A DNA stretch of 64,000 nt, taken from Bugula neritina. Its lineage: Eukaryota; Bryozoa; Gymnolaemata; Cheilostomatida; Bugulidae. A program made the position numbers and the translations under genes. Position 1 is the stretch's first letter. Every line of letters starts with the position of its first letter. The notes beneath the pieces are model-generated. The model searched no databases, was not told the DNA's origin, and was given only the letters and a program-made list of their open reading frames with translations. Where the stretch lies: positions 434,001-498,000 of the forward strand of contig CAXIUT010000183.1 in NCBI GenBank assembly GCA_964035545.1. Reading direction: 5' to 3'. Positions 1 through 14,639 of this stretch are shown here, piece by piece.

Positions 1-3000
1 TAACATATTGAAATACACTGCAACACTTTGAAATATACTGCAACATACCGAAATATATGTTAAACTATTAAAATATACTGTAACACTTTGAAAAACAGTG
101 CAACATACTGAAACATACTGCGACACTTTGCAATGTACTGTAACATACTGAAATATGCTGTAGCACACTGAAATACACTGCAACTCACTGAAATATACTG
201 CAACATATTGAAATACACTGCAACATCCTACAACATGCTAAAATACACGGTAACATATTGAAATACAGTACAACACGTTGAAATATACTGCAACATACCG
301 GAATATATGGTAAAGTACTGAAATATACTGTAACACACTGAAAAATACTGCAACATACTGAAATATACTCTGACACATTGCAATATACTGCAACATACCA
401 AAATATATGGTAAACTACTGAAATATACTTTAACACATTGAAAAATACTGCCACATACTGAAATATACTGTAACACACTGAAATATACTGCAACATACTG
501 AAATACACTGTAACATACTGAAATAAACTGCAACATACCAAAATATATGGTAAACTACTGAAATATACTTTAACACATTGAAAAATCCTGCAACATACTA
601 AAATATACTGCGACACATTGCAATATACTGTAACATACTGAAATATGCTCTAGCACACTGAAATACACTGCAACTCACTGAAATATACTGCAACATACTG
701 AAATACACTGCAACACATTGAAATATACTGCAACCTACAGAAATAGGTGGTAAACTACTGAAATATACTGTAACACATTGAAAAATACTGCAACATACTG
801 AAATATACTGCGACACATTGTAATATACTGTAACATACTGAAACATACTGTAGCACACTGAAATAGACTGCAGCTCACTGAAATATACTGCATTATACTG
901 AAATTCACTGCAGCATCCTACAACATGCTGAAATACACTGTAACATATTGAAATACACTGCAACAAACTACAACATATTGAAATACACTGCAACGCATTG
1001 AAAGACACTGCAACACATTGAAATATACTGCAACCTATAGAAATATATGGTAAACTACTGAAATATACTGTAACACATTGAAAAATACTGCAACATACTG
1101 AAACATACTGCGACACATTGCAATATACTGTAACATACTGAAACATGCTGTAGCACACTGAAATAGACTGCAGCTCACTGAAATATACTGCAACATACTG
1201 AAATTCACTGCAGCATCCTACAACATGCTGAAATACACTGTAACATATTGAAATACACTGCAACACATTGAAATATACTGCAACATACCGCAATATATGG
1301 TAAACTACTGAAATATACTGTAACACATTGAAAAATACTGCATCATACTGAAATAAACTGCGACATAATGCAATATTCTGTAACATACTGAGATATGCTG
1401 TAGCACACTGAAATACACTGCAACTCACTGAAATATACTGCAACATACTGAAAAACACTGTAACATATTGAGACATACTGCAACATACTGCAACATACTG
1501 AAATACACTGTAACATCCTGAAATACATTGCAAAATACTGCAACATATTGAAATACACTGCAACACATTGAAATACACTGCAACATACCTAAATATCCGG
1601 TAATATACTGAAATATACTGTAACACATTGAAAAATACTGCAACATACTGAAATACACTGCAACCCACTGAAATACATCGCAAAAGACTACAACATACTG
1701 AAATACACTGTAACATATTGAAATACACTGCAACACATTGAAATATACTGCAACCTATAGAAATATATGGTAAACTACTGAAATATACTGTAACGCATTG
1801 AAAAATACTGCAACATACTGAAATATACTGTAACAAACTGAAATATACTGCAACATACTGAAATACACTGTAACATACTGAAATAAACTGCAACATACTG
1901 AAGTACACTGCAACATCCTACAACATACTGAAATACAATGTAACATATTGAAACACACTGCAACACATTGAAATATACTGCCATGTACCGAATTATATGG
2001 TGGACTACTGAAATATACTGTAACACATTGAAAAATACTGCAAGATACTGAAATATACTGCGACACATTGCAATATACTGTAACATACCGAAATATATGG
2101 TAAACTATTGAATTATACTGTAACACATTGAAAAATACTGAAACAAACTGAAATATACTCTGACACAATGCAAAATACTGTAACATACTGAAATATGCTG
2201 TAGCACACTGAAATACACTGCAACTCGCTGAAATATACTGCAACATACTGAAAAACGCTGTAACATATTGAGACATACTGCAACATACTGCAACATACTG
2301 AAATACACTGTAACATACTGAAATACATTGCAAAATACTGCAACATATTGAAATACACTGCAACACATTGAAATATACTGCAACATACCTAAATATCCGG
2401 TAATATACTGAAATATACTGTAACACATTGAAAAATACTGCAACATACTGAAATACACTGCAACCCACTGAAATACATCGCAAAAGACTACAACATACTG
2501 AAATACACTGTAACATATTGAAATACACTGCAACACATTGAAATATACTGCAACCTATAGAAATATATGGTAAACTACTGAAATATACTGTAACGCATTG
2601 AAAAATACTGCAACATACTGAAATATACTGTAACAAACTGAAATATACTGCAACATACTGAAATACACTGTAACATACTGAAATAAACTGCAACATACTG
2701 AAGTACACTGCAACATCCTACAACATACTGAAATACAATGTAACATATTGAAACACACTGCAACACATTGGAATATACTGCCATGTACCGAATTATATGG
2801 TGGACTACTGAAATATACTGTAACACATTGAAAAGTACTGCATCATACTGAAATATACTGCGACATAATGCAATATTCTGTAACATACTGAGATATGCTG
2901 TAGCACACTGAAATACACTACAACTCACTGAAACATACTGCAACATACTGAAATACACTGTAACATCCTACAACATACTGAAATACACAGTAACATATTG

Positions 3001-4202
3001 AAATACACTGCAACACATTGAAATATACTGCAACATACCTAAATATACGGTAATATACTGAAATATACTGTATCACATTGAAAAATACTGCAAGATACTG
3101 AAATATACTGTGACACATTGCAATATACTGTAACATACTGAAATATGCTCAAGCACACTGAAACACACTGCACCTCACTGAAACATACTGCAACATACTG
3201 AAATACACTGCAACATCCTACAACATACTGAAATACACTGCAACATATTGAAAGACACTGCAAGACAATGAAATATACTGCAACATACTGAAATATACTG
3301 TAACACACTGAAATATACTGCAACATACTGAAATACACTGCTACATACTGAAATATACTGCAACATACTGCAACATACTGAAATACACTGTAACATACTG
3401 AGATACACTGCAACAAACTACAACATATTGAAATACACTGCAACACATTGAAATATACTGCAACATACCTAAATATACGGTAATATAGCGGAAAAAAACT
3501 GTAACAGATTGACAAATTCTGCAACATACTGAAATATACTGCGACACATTGCAATATACTGTAACATACTGAAACATGCTCTAGCACACTGAAATACACT
3601 GCAACCCACTGAAATATACTGCAACATACGGAAATACACTGCAACACATTGAAATACACTGCAACATACCAAAATAAATGGTAAACTACTGAAATATACT
3701 TTAACACATTGAAAAATACTGCAACATACTGAAATATACTGTAACACACTGAAATATACTGGAACATACTGAAATACACTGTAACATATTGAAATACACT
3801 GCAACAAACTACAACATATTGAAATACACTGCAACGCATTGAAAGACACTGCAACACATTGAAATATACTGCAATATACCAATATATATGGTAAACTGCT
3901 GAAATATACTTTAACACATTGAAAAATACTGCAACATACTGAAATATACTGTAACACACTGAAATATACTGCAACATACTGCAACAATCTGAAATACACT
4001 GTAACATACTGAAATACACTGCAACAAACTACAACATATTGAAATACACTGCAACACATTGAAATATACTGCAACATACCTAAATATACGGTAATATACC
4101 GAAAAAAAACTGTAACAGATTGAAAAATTCTGCAACATACCGAAATAAACTGCAACACACTGAAATACACCGCAAAATACTACAACATGCTGAAATACAC
4201 TG
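1..4202 (+). repeat. HOR family A, copy 1 (4,202 bp)
   Basis: The sequence from position 1 (taacatattgaaatacactg, then the acactttg and atatgttaaac variants) restarts at 4,203, giving a period of 4,202 bp. Family A markers are cctacagaaataggtgg near 725-741 and the variant ccatgtaccgaattatatgg at about 1,981 and 2,781. The copy holds an A7 tract at 3,492-3,498 and an A8 tract at 4,102-4,109; these two extra bases explain why the period is 4,200 + 2. The left edge coincides with the window start, so this copy may begin further upstream. Confidence 0.9.
1381..2840 (+). repeat. 800-bp sub-repeat inside HOR-A copy 1 (two units, second incomplete)
   Basis: Lines starting at 1,381, 1,441, 1,501, 1,561, 1,681 and 1,741 match those at 2,181, 2,241, 2,301, 2,361, 2,481 and 2,541 with only scattered substitutions. 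The rare ccatgtaccgaattatatgg variant at 1,981 recurs at 2,781. Similarity fades near 2,840, where the sequence rejoins the variant seen at 1,321 (catcatactg, then cgacataatg). The step is exactly 80 decamers. Confidence 0.88.
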
Positions 4203-7200
4203 TAACATATTGAAATACACTGCAACACTTTGAAATATACTGCAACATACCGAAATATATGTTAAACTACTAAAATATACTGTAACACTTTGAAAAACAG
4301 TGCAACATACTGAAACATACTGCGACACTTTGCAATGTACTGTAACATACTGAAATATGCTGTAGCACACTGAAATACACTGCAACTCACTGAAATATAC
4401 TGCAACATATTGAAATACACTGCAACATCCTACAACATGCTAAAATACACGGTAACATATTGAAATACAGTACAACACGTTGAAATATACTGCAACATAC
4501 CGGAATATATGGTAAAGTACTGAAATATACTGTAACACACTGAAAAATACTGCAACATACTGAAATATACTCTGACACATTGCAATATACTGCAACATAC
4601 CAAAATATATGGTAAACTACTGAAATATACTTTAACACATTGAAAAATACTGCAACATACTGAAATATACTGTAACACACTGAAATATACTGCAACATAC
4701 TGAAATACACTGTAACATACTGAAATAAACTGCAACATACCAAAATATATGGTAAACTACTGAAATATACTTTAACACATTGAAAAATCCTGCAACATAC
4801 TAAAATATACTGCGACACATTGCAATATACTGTAACATACTGAAATATGCTCTAGCACACTGAAATACACTGCAACTCACTGAAATATACTGCAACATAC
4901 TGAAATACACTGCAACACATTGAAATATACTGCAACCTACAGAAATAGGTGGTAAACTACTGAAATATACTGTAACACATTGAAAAATACTGCAACATAC
5001 TGAAATATACTGCGACACATTGTAATATACTGTAACATACTGAAACATACTGTAGCACACTGAAATAGACTGCAGCTCACTGAAATATACTGCATTATAC
5101 TGAAATTCACTGCAGCATCCTACAACATGCTGAAATACACTGTAACATATTGAAATACACTGCAACAAACTACAACATATTGAAATACACTGCAACGCAT
5201 TGAAAGACACTGCAACACATTGAAATATACTGCAACCTATAGAAATATATGGTAAACTACTGAAATATACTGTAACACATTGAAAAATACTGCAACATAC
5301 TGAAACATACTGCGACACATTGCAATATACTGTAACATACTGAAACATGCTGTAGCACACTGAAATAGACTGCAGCTCACTGAAATATACTGCAACATAC
5401 TGAAATTCACTGCAGCATCCTACAACATGCTGAAATACACTGTAACATATTGAAATACACTGCAACACATTGAAATATACTGCAACATACCGCAATATAT
5501 GGTAAACTACTGAAATATACTGTAACACATTGAAAAATACTGCATCATACTGAAATAAACTGCGACATAATGCAATATTCTGTAACATACTGAGATATGC
5601 TGTAGCACACTGAAATACACTGCAACTCACTGAAATATACTGCAACATACTGAAAAACACTGTAACATATTGAGACATACTGCAACATACTGCAACATAC
5701 TGAAATACACTGTAACATCCTGAAATACATTGCAAAATACTGCAACATATTGAAATACACTGCAACACATTGAAATATACTGCAACATACCTAAATATCC
5801 GGTAATATACTGAAATATACTGTAACACATTGAAAAATACTGCAACATACTGAAATACACTGCAACCCACTGAAATACATCGCAAAAGACTACAACATAC
5901 TGAAATACACTGTAACTTATTGAAATACACTGCAACACATTGAAATATACTGCAACCTATAGAAATATATGGTAAACTACTGAAATATACTGTAACGCAT
6001 TGAAAAATACTGCAACATACTGAAATATACTGTAACAAACTGAAATATACTGCAACATACTGAAATACACTGTAACATACTGAAATATATGGTAAACTAT
6101 TGAATTATACTGTAACACATTGAAAAATACTGAAACAAACTGAAATATACTCTGACACAATGCAAAATACTGTAACATACTGAAATATGCTGTAGCACAC
6201 TGAAATACACTGCAACTCACTGAAATATACTGCAACATACTGAAAAACACTGTAACATATTGAGACATACTGCAACATACTGCAACATACTGAAATACAC
6301 TGTAACATACTGAAATAAACTGCAACATACTGAAGTACACTGCAACATCCTACAACATACTGAAATACAATGTAACATATTGAAACACACTGCAACACAT
6401 TGAAATATACTGCCATGTACCGAATTATATGGTGGACTACTGAAATATACTGTAACACATTGAAAAATACTGCAAGATACTGAAATATACTGCGACACAT
6501 TGCAATATACTGTAACATACCGAAATATATGGTAAACTATTGAATTATACTGTAACACATTGAAAAATACTGAAACAAACTGAAATATACTCTGACACAA
6601 TGCAAAATACTGTAACATACTGAAATATGCTGTAGCACACTGAAATACACTGCAACTCGCTGAAATATACTGCAACATACTGAAAAACACTGTAACATAT
6701 TGAGACATACTGCAACATACTGCAACATACTGAAATACACTGTAACATACTGAAATACATTGCAAAATACTGCAACATATTGAAATACACTGCAACACAT
6801 TGAAATATACTGCAACATACCTAAATATCCGGTAATATACTGAAATATACTGTAACACATTGAAAAATACTGCAACATACTGAAATACACTGCAACCCAC
6901 TGAAATACATCGCAAAAGACTACAACATACTGAAATACACTGTAACATATTGAAATACACTGCAACACATTGAAATATACTGCAACCTATAGAAATATAT
7001 GGTAAACTACTGAAATATACTGTAACGCATTGAAAAATACTGCAACATACTGAAATATACTGTAACAAACTGAAATATACTGCAACATACTGAAATACAC
7101 TGTAACATACTGAAATAAACTGCAACATACTGAAGTACACTGCAACATCCTACAACATACTGAAATACAATGTAACATATTGAAACACACTGCAACACAT

Positions 7201-8994
7201 TGGAATATACTGCCATGTACCGAATTATATGGTGGACTACTGAAATATACTGTAACACATTGAAAAATACTGCAAGATACTGAAATATACTGCGACACAT
7301 TGCAATATACTGTAACATACCGAAATATATGGTAAACTATTGAATTATACTGTAACACATTGAAAAATACTGAAACAAACTGAAATATACTCTGACACAA
7401 TGCAAAACACTGTAACATACTGAAATATGCTGTAGCACACTGAAATACACTGCAACTCACTGAAATATACTGCAACATACTGAAAAACACTGTAACATAT
7501 TGAGACATACTGCAACATACTGCAACATACTGAAATACACTGTAACATACTGAAATACATTGCAAAATACTGCAACATATTGAAATACACTGCAACACAT
7601 TGAAATATACTGCAACATACCTAAATATCCGGTAATATACTGAGATATACTGTAACACATTGAAAAATACTGCAACATACTGAAATACACTGCAACCCAC
7701 TGAAATACATCGCAAAAGACTACAACATACTGAAATACACTGTAACATATTGAAATACACTGCAACACATTGAAATATACTGCAACCTATAGAAATATAT
7801 GGTAAACTACTGAAATATACTGTAACACATTGAAAAATACTGCATCATACTGAAATATACTGCGACATAATGCAATATTCTGTAACATACTGAGATATGC
7901 TGTAGCACACTGAAATACACTACAACTCACTGAAACATACTGCAACATACTGAAATACACTGTAACATCCTACAACATACTGAAATACACAGTAACATAT
8001 TGAAATACACTGCAACACATTGAAATATACTGCAACATACCTAAATATACGGTAATATACTGAAATATACTGTATCACATTGAAAAATACTGCAAGATAC
8101 TGAAATATACTGTGACACATTGCAATATACTGTAACATACTGAAATATGCTCAAGCACACTGAAACACACTGCACCTCACTGAAACATACTGCAACATAC
8201 TGAAATACACTGCAACATCCTACAACATACTGAAATACACTGCAACATATTGAAAGACACTGCAAGACAATGAAATATACTGCAACATACTGAAATATAC
8301 TGTAACACACTGAAATATACTGCAACATACTGAAATACACTGCTACATACTGAAATATACTGCAACATACTGCAACATACTGAAATACACTGTAACATAC
8401 TGAAATACACTGCAACAAACTACAACATATTGAAATACACTGCAACACATTGAAATATACTGCAACATACCTAAATATACGGTAATATAGCGGAAAAAAA
8501 CTGTAACAGATTGACAAATTCTGCAACATACTGAAATATACTGCGACACATTGCAATATACTGTAACATACTGAAACATGCTCTAGCACACTGAAATACA
8601 CTGCACCCCACTGAAATATACTGCAACATACGGAAATACACTGCAACACATTGAAATACACTGCAACATACCAAAATAAATGGTAAACTACTGAAATATA
8701 CTTTAACACATTGAAAAATACTGCAACATACTGAAATATACTGTAACACACTGAAATATACTGCAACATACTGCAACAATCTGAAATACACTGTAACATA
8801 CTGAAATACACTGCAACAAACTACAACATATTGAAATACACTGCAACACATTGAAATATACTGCAACATACCTAAATATACGGTAATATACCGAAAAAAA
8901 ACTGTAACAGATTGAAAAATTCTGCAACATACTGAAATAAACTGCAACACACTGAAATACACCGCAAAATACTACAACATGCTGAAATACACTG
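4203..8994 (+). repeat. HOR family A, copy 2 (4,792 bp)
   Basis: Begins with the same sequence as position 1 and ends where it recurs at 8,995. It is 590 bp longer than copy 1: it carries extra 800-bp sub-repeat material at about 6.1-7.8 kb but lacks 210 bp between its A7 (8,494) and A8 (8,894) tracts, which are 400 rather than 610 bp apart (800 - 210 = 590). Its 7.9-8.5 kb portion matches 2.9-3.5 kb at offset 5,002. The last digit of its length again equals the two tract bases. Confidence 0.9.
6281..7840 (+). repeat. 800-bp sub-repeat inside HOR-A copy 2 (two units)
   Basis: 6,281-7,080 and 7,081-about 7,840 are in register at offset 800. Markers that recur are ccatgtaccg at 6,413 and 7,213, the tgcaacctat decamer at 6,981 and 7,781, and tgaaataaac at 6,311 and 7,111. 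Upstream of 6,281 and downstream of about 7,840 the two units diverge, giving both junctions. A shortened unit precedes them at about 5.6-6.2 kb: the gctgtagcac marker spacing is 590 bp there instead of 800. Confidence 0.85.
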
Positions 8995-9790
8995 TAACAT
9001 ATTGAAATACACTGCAACACTTTGAAATATACTGCAACATACCGAAATATATGTTAAACTACTAAAATATACTGTAACACTTTGAAAAACAGTGCAACAT
9101 ACTGAAACATACTGCGACACTTTGCAATGTACTGTAACATACTGAAATATGCTGTAGCACACTGAAATACACTGCAACTCACTGAAATATACTGCAACAT
9201 ATTGAAATACACTGCAACATCCTACAACATGCTAAAATACACGGTAACATATTGAAATACAGTACAACACGTTGAAATATACTGCAACATACCGGAATAT
9301 ATGGTAAAGTACTGAAATATACTGTAACACACTGAAAAATACTGCAACATACTGAAATATACTCTGACACATTGCAATATACTGCAACATACCAAAATAT
9401 ATGGTAAACTACTGAAATATACTTTAACACATTGAAAAATACTGCAACATACTGAAATATACTGTAACACACTGAAATATACTGCAACATACTGAAATAC
9501 ACTGTAACATACTGAAATAAACTGCAACATACCAAAATATATGGTAAACTACTGAAATATACTTTAACACATTGAAAAATCCTGCAACATACTAAAATAT
9601 ACTGCGACACATTGCAATATACTGTAACATACTGAAATATGCTCTAGCACACTGAAATACACTGCAACTCACTGAAATATACTGCAACATACTGAAATAC
9701 ACTGCAACACATTGAAATATACTGCAACCTACAGAAATAGGTGGTAAACTACTGAAATATACTGTAACACATTGAAAAATACTGCAACAT

Positions 9791-12700
9791 ACTGAAATAT
9801 ACTGCGACACATTGTAATATACTGTAACATACTGAAACATACTGTAGCACACTGAAATAGACTGCAGCTCACTGAAATATACTGCATTATACTGAAATTC
9901 ACTGCAGCATCCTACAACATGCTGAAATACACTGTAACATATTGAAATACACTGCAACAAACTACAACATATTGAAATACACTGCAACGCATTGAAAGAC
10001 ACTGCAACACATTGAAATATACTGCAACCTATAGAAATATATGGTAAACTACTGAAATATACTGTAACACATTGAAAAATACTGCAACATACTGAAACAT
10101 ACTGCGACACATTGCAATGTACTGTAACATACTGAAACATGCTGTAGCACACTGAAATAGACTGCAGCTCACTGAAATATACTGCAACATACTGAAATTC
10201 ACTGCAGCATCCTACAACATGCTGAAATACACTGTAACATATTGAAATACACTGCAACACATTGAAATATACTGCAACATACCGCAATATATGGTAAACT
10301 ACTGAAATATACTGTAACACATTGAAAAATACTGCATCATACTGAAATAAACTGCGACATAATGCAATATTCTGTAACATACTGAGATAAGCTGTAGCAC
10401 ACTGAAATACACTGCAACTCACTGAAATATACTGCAACATACTGAAAAACACTGTAACATATTGAGACATACTGCAACATACTGCAACATACTGAAATAC
10501 ACTGTAACATCCTGAAATACATTGCAAAATACTGCAACATATTGAAATACACTGCAACACATTGAAATATACTGCAACATACCTAAATATCCGGTAATAT
10601 ACTGAAATATACTGTAACACATTGAAAAATACTGCAACATACTGAAATACACTGCAACCCACTGAAATACATCGCAAAAGACTACAACATACTGAAATAC
10701 ACTGTAACATATTGAAATACACTGCAACACATTGAAATATACTGCAACCTATAGAAATATATGGTAAACTACTGAAATATACTGTAACGCATTGAAAAAT
10801 ACTGCAACATACTGAAATATACTGTAACAAACTGAAATATACTGCAACATACTGAAATACACTGTAACATACTGAAATAAACTGCAACATACTGAAGTAC
10901 ACTGCAACATCCTACAACATACTGAAATACAATGTAACATATTGAAACACACTGCAACACATTGAAATATACTGCCATGTACCGAATTATATGGTGGACT
11001 ACTGAAATATACTGTAACACATTGAAAAATACTGCAAGATACTGAAATATACTGCGACACATTGCAATATACTGTAACATACCGAAATATATGGTAAACT
11101 ATTGAATTATACTGTAACACATTGAAAAATACTGAAACAAACTGAAATATACTCTGACACAATGCAAAATACTGTAACATACTGAAATATGCTGTAGCAC
11201 ACTGAAATACACTGCAACTCGCTGAAATATACTGCAACATACTGAAAAACACTGTAACATATTGAGACATACTGCAACATACTGCAACATACTGAAATAC
11301 ACTGTAACATACTGAAATACATTGCAAAATACTGCAACATATTGAAATACACTGCAACACATTGAAATATACTGCAACATACCTAAATATCCGGTAATAT
11401 ACTGAAATATACTGTAACACATTGAAAAATACTGCAACATACTGAAATACACTGCAACCCACTGAAATACATCGCAAAAGACTACAACATACTGAAATAC
11501 ACTGTAACATATTGAAATACACTGCAACACATTGAAATATACTGCAACCTATAGAAATATATGGTAAACTACTGAAATATACTGTAACGCATTGAAAAAT
11601 ACTGCAACATACTGAAATATACTGTAACAAACTGAAATATACTGCAACATACTGAAATACACTGTAACATACTGAAATAAACTGCAACATACTGAAGTAC
11701 ACTGCAACATCCTACAACATACTGAAATACAATGTAACATATTGAAACACACTGCAACACATTGGAATATACTGCCATGTACCGAATTATATGGTGGACT
11801 ACTGAAATATACTGTAACACATTGAAAAATACTGCAAGATACTGAAATATACTGCGACACATTGCAATATACTGTAACATACCGAAATATATGGTAAACT
11901 ATTGAATTATACTGTAACACATTGAAAAATACTGAAACAAACTGAAATATACTCTGACACAATGCAAAATACTGTAACATACTGAAATATGCTGTAGCAC
12001 ACTGAAATACACTGCAACTCACTGAAATATACTGCAACATACTGAAAAACACTGTAACATATTGAGACATACTGCAACATACTGCAACATACTGAAATAC
12101 ACTGTAACATACTGAAATACATTGCAAAATACTGCAACATATTGAAATACACTGCAACACATTGAAATATACTGCAACATACCTAAATATCCGGTAATAT
12201 ACTGAGATATACTGTAACACATTGAAAAATACTGCAACATACTGAAATATACTGCGACACATTGTAATATACTGTAACATACTGAAACATACTGTAGCAC
12301 ACTGAAATAGACTGCAGCTCACTGAAATATACTGCATTATACTGAAATTCACTGCAGCATCCTACAACATGCTGAAATACACTGTAACATATTGAAATAC
12401 ACTGCAACAAACTACAACATATTGAAATACACTGCAACGCATTGAAAGACACTGCAACACATTGAAATATACTGCAACCTATAGAAATATATGGTAAACT
12501 ACTGAAATATACTGTGACACATTGAAAAATACTGCAACATACTGAAACATACTGCGACACATTGCAATGTACTGTAACATACTGAAACATGCTGTAGCAC
12601 ACTGAAATAGACTGCAGCTCACTGAAATATACTGCAACATACTGAAATTCACTGCAGCATCCTACAACATGCTGAAATACACTGTAACATATTGAAATAC

Positions 12701-13710
12701 ACTGCAACACATTGAAATATACTGCAACATACCGCAATATATGGTAAACTACTGAAATATACTGTAACACATTGAAAAATACTGCATCATACTGAAATAA
12801 ACTGCGACATAATGCAATATTCTGTAACATACTGAGATAAGCTGTAGCACACTGAAATACACTGCAACTCACTGAAATATACTGCAACATACTGAAAAAC
12901 ACTGTAACATATTGAGACATACTGCAACATACTGCAACATACTGAAATACACTGTAACATCCTGAAATACATTGCAAAATACTGCAACATATTGAAATAC
13001 ACTGCAACACATTGAAATATACTGCAACATACCTAAATATCCGGTAATATACTGAAATATACTGTAACACATTGAAAAATACTGCAACATACTGAAATAC
13101 ACTGCAACCCACTGAAATACATCGCAAAAGACTACAACATACTGAAATACACTGTAACATATTGAAATATACTGCAACACATTGAAATATACTGCAACCT
13201 ATAGAAATATATGGTAAACTACTGAAATATACTGTAACGCATTGAAAAATACTGCAACATACTGAAATATACTGTAACAAACTGAAATATACTGCAACAT
13301 ACTGAAATACACTGTAACATACTGAAATAAACTGCAACATACTGAAGTACACTGCAACATCCTACAACATACTGAAATACAATGTAACATATTGAAACAC
13401 ACTGCAACACATTGAAATATACTGCCATGTACCGAATTATATGGTGGACTACTGAAATATACTGTAACACATTGAAAAATACTGCAAGATACTGAAATAT
13501 ACTGCGACACATTGCAATATACTGTAACATACCGAAATATATGGTAAACTATTGAATTATACTGTAACACATTGAAAAATACTGAAACAAACTGAAATAT
13601 ACTCTGACACAATGCAAAATACTGTAACATACTGAAATATGCTGTAGCACACTGAAATACACTGCAACTCACTGAAATATACTGCAACATACTGAAAAAC
13701 ACTGTAACAT
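9791..13710 (+). repeat. 2,450-bp tandem duplication in HOR-A copy 3
   Basis: 12,241 onward repeats 9,791 onward at offset 2,450, including a private variant (agataagctg at 10,385 and 12,835, where copies 1 and 2 read agatatgctg). The left junction lies at about 12,216-12,240: upstream the sequence is ccggtaatatactgagatat, against gtggtaaactactgaaatat upstream of 9,790. The match holds to 13,710, where five decamers corresponding to 11,261-11,310 are missing. Confidence 0.86.
10375..12230 (+). repeat. 800-bp sub-repeat inside HOR-A copy 3
   Basis: ccatgtaccg occurs at 10,975 and 11,775 and the gctgtagcac marker region at about 10,385, 11,185 and 11,985, all 800 bp apart. The second unit carries attggaatat at 11,761 where the first has attgaaatat at 10,961. 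Copies 1 and 2 show the same first/second difference (1,971 versus 2,771; 6,401 versus 7,201), so the doubling predates the HOR-A amplification. Confidence 0.85.
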
Positions 13711-14639
13711 ACTGAAATACATTGCAAAATACTGCAACATATTGAAATACACTGCAACACATTGAAATATACTGCAACATACCTAAATATCCGGTAATAT
13801 ACTGAGATATACTGTAACACATTGAAAAATACTGCAACATACGGAAATACACTGCAACCCACTGAAATACATCGCAAAAGACTACAACATACTGAAATAC
13901 ACTGTAACATATTGAAATACACTGCAACACATTGAAATATACTGCAACCTATAGAAATATATGGTAAACTACTGAAATATACTGTAACACATTGAAAAAT
14001 ACTGCATCATACTGAAATATACTGCGACATAATGCAATATTCTGTAACATACTGGGATATGCTGTAGCACACTGAAATACACTACAACTCACTGAAACAT
14101 ACTGCAACATACTGAAATACACTGTAACATCCTACAACATACTGAAATACACAGTAACATATTGAAATACACTGCAACACATTGAAATATACTGCAACAT
14201 ACCTAAATATACGGTAATATACTGAAATATACTGTATCACATTGAAAAATACTGCAAGATACTGAAATATACTGTGACACATTGCAATATACTGTAACAT
14301 ACTGAAATATGCTCAAGCACACTGAAACACACTGCACCTCACTGAAACATACTGCAACATACTGAAATACACTGCAACATCCTACAACATACTCAAATAC
14401 ACTGCAACATATTGAAAGACACTGCAAGACAATGAAATATACTGCAACATACTGAAATATACTGTAACACACTGAAATATACTGCAACATACTGAAATAC
14501 ACTGCTACATACTGAAATATACTGCAACATACTGCAACATACTGAAATACACTGTAACATACTGAAATACACTGCAACAAACTACAACATATTGAAATAC
14601 ACTGCAACACATTGAAATATACTGCAACATACCTAAATA

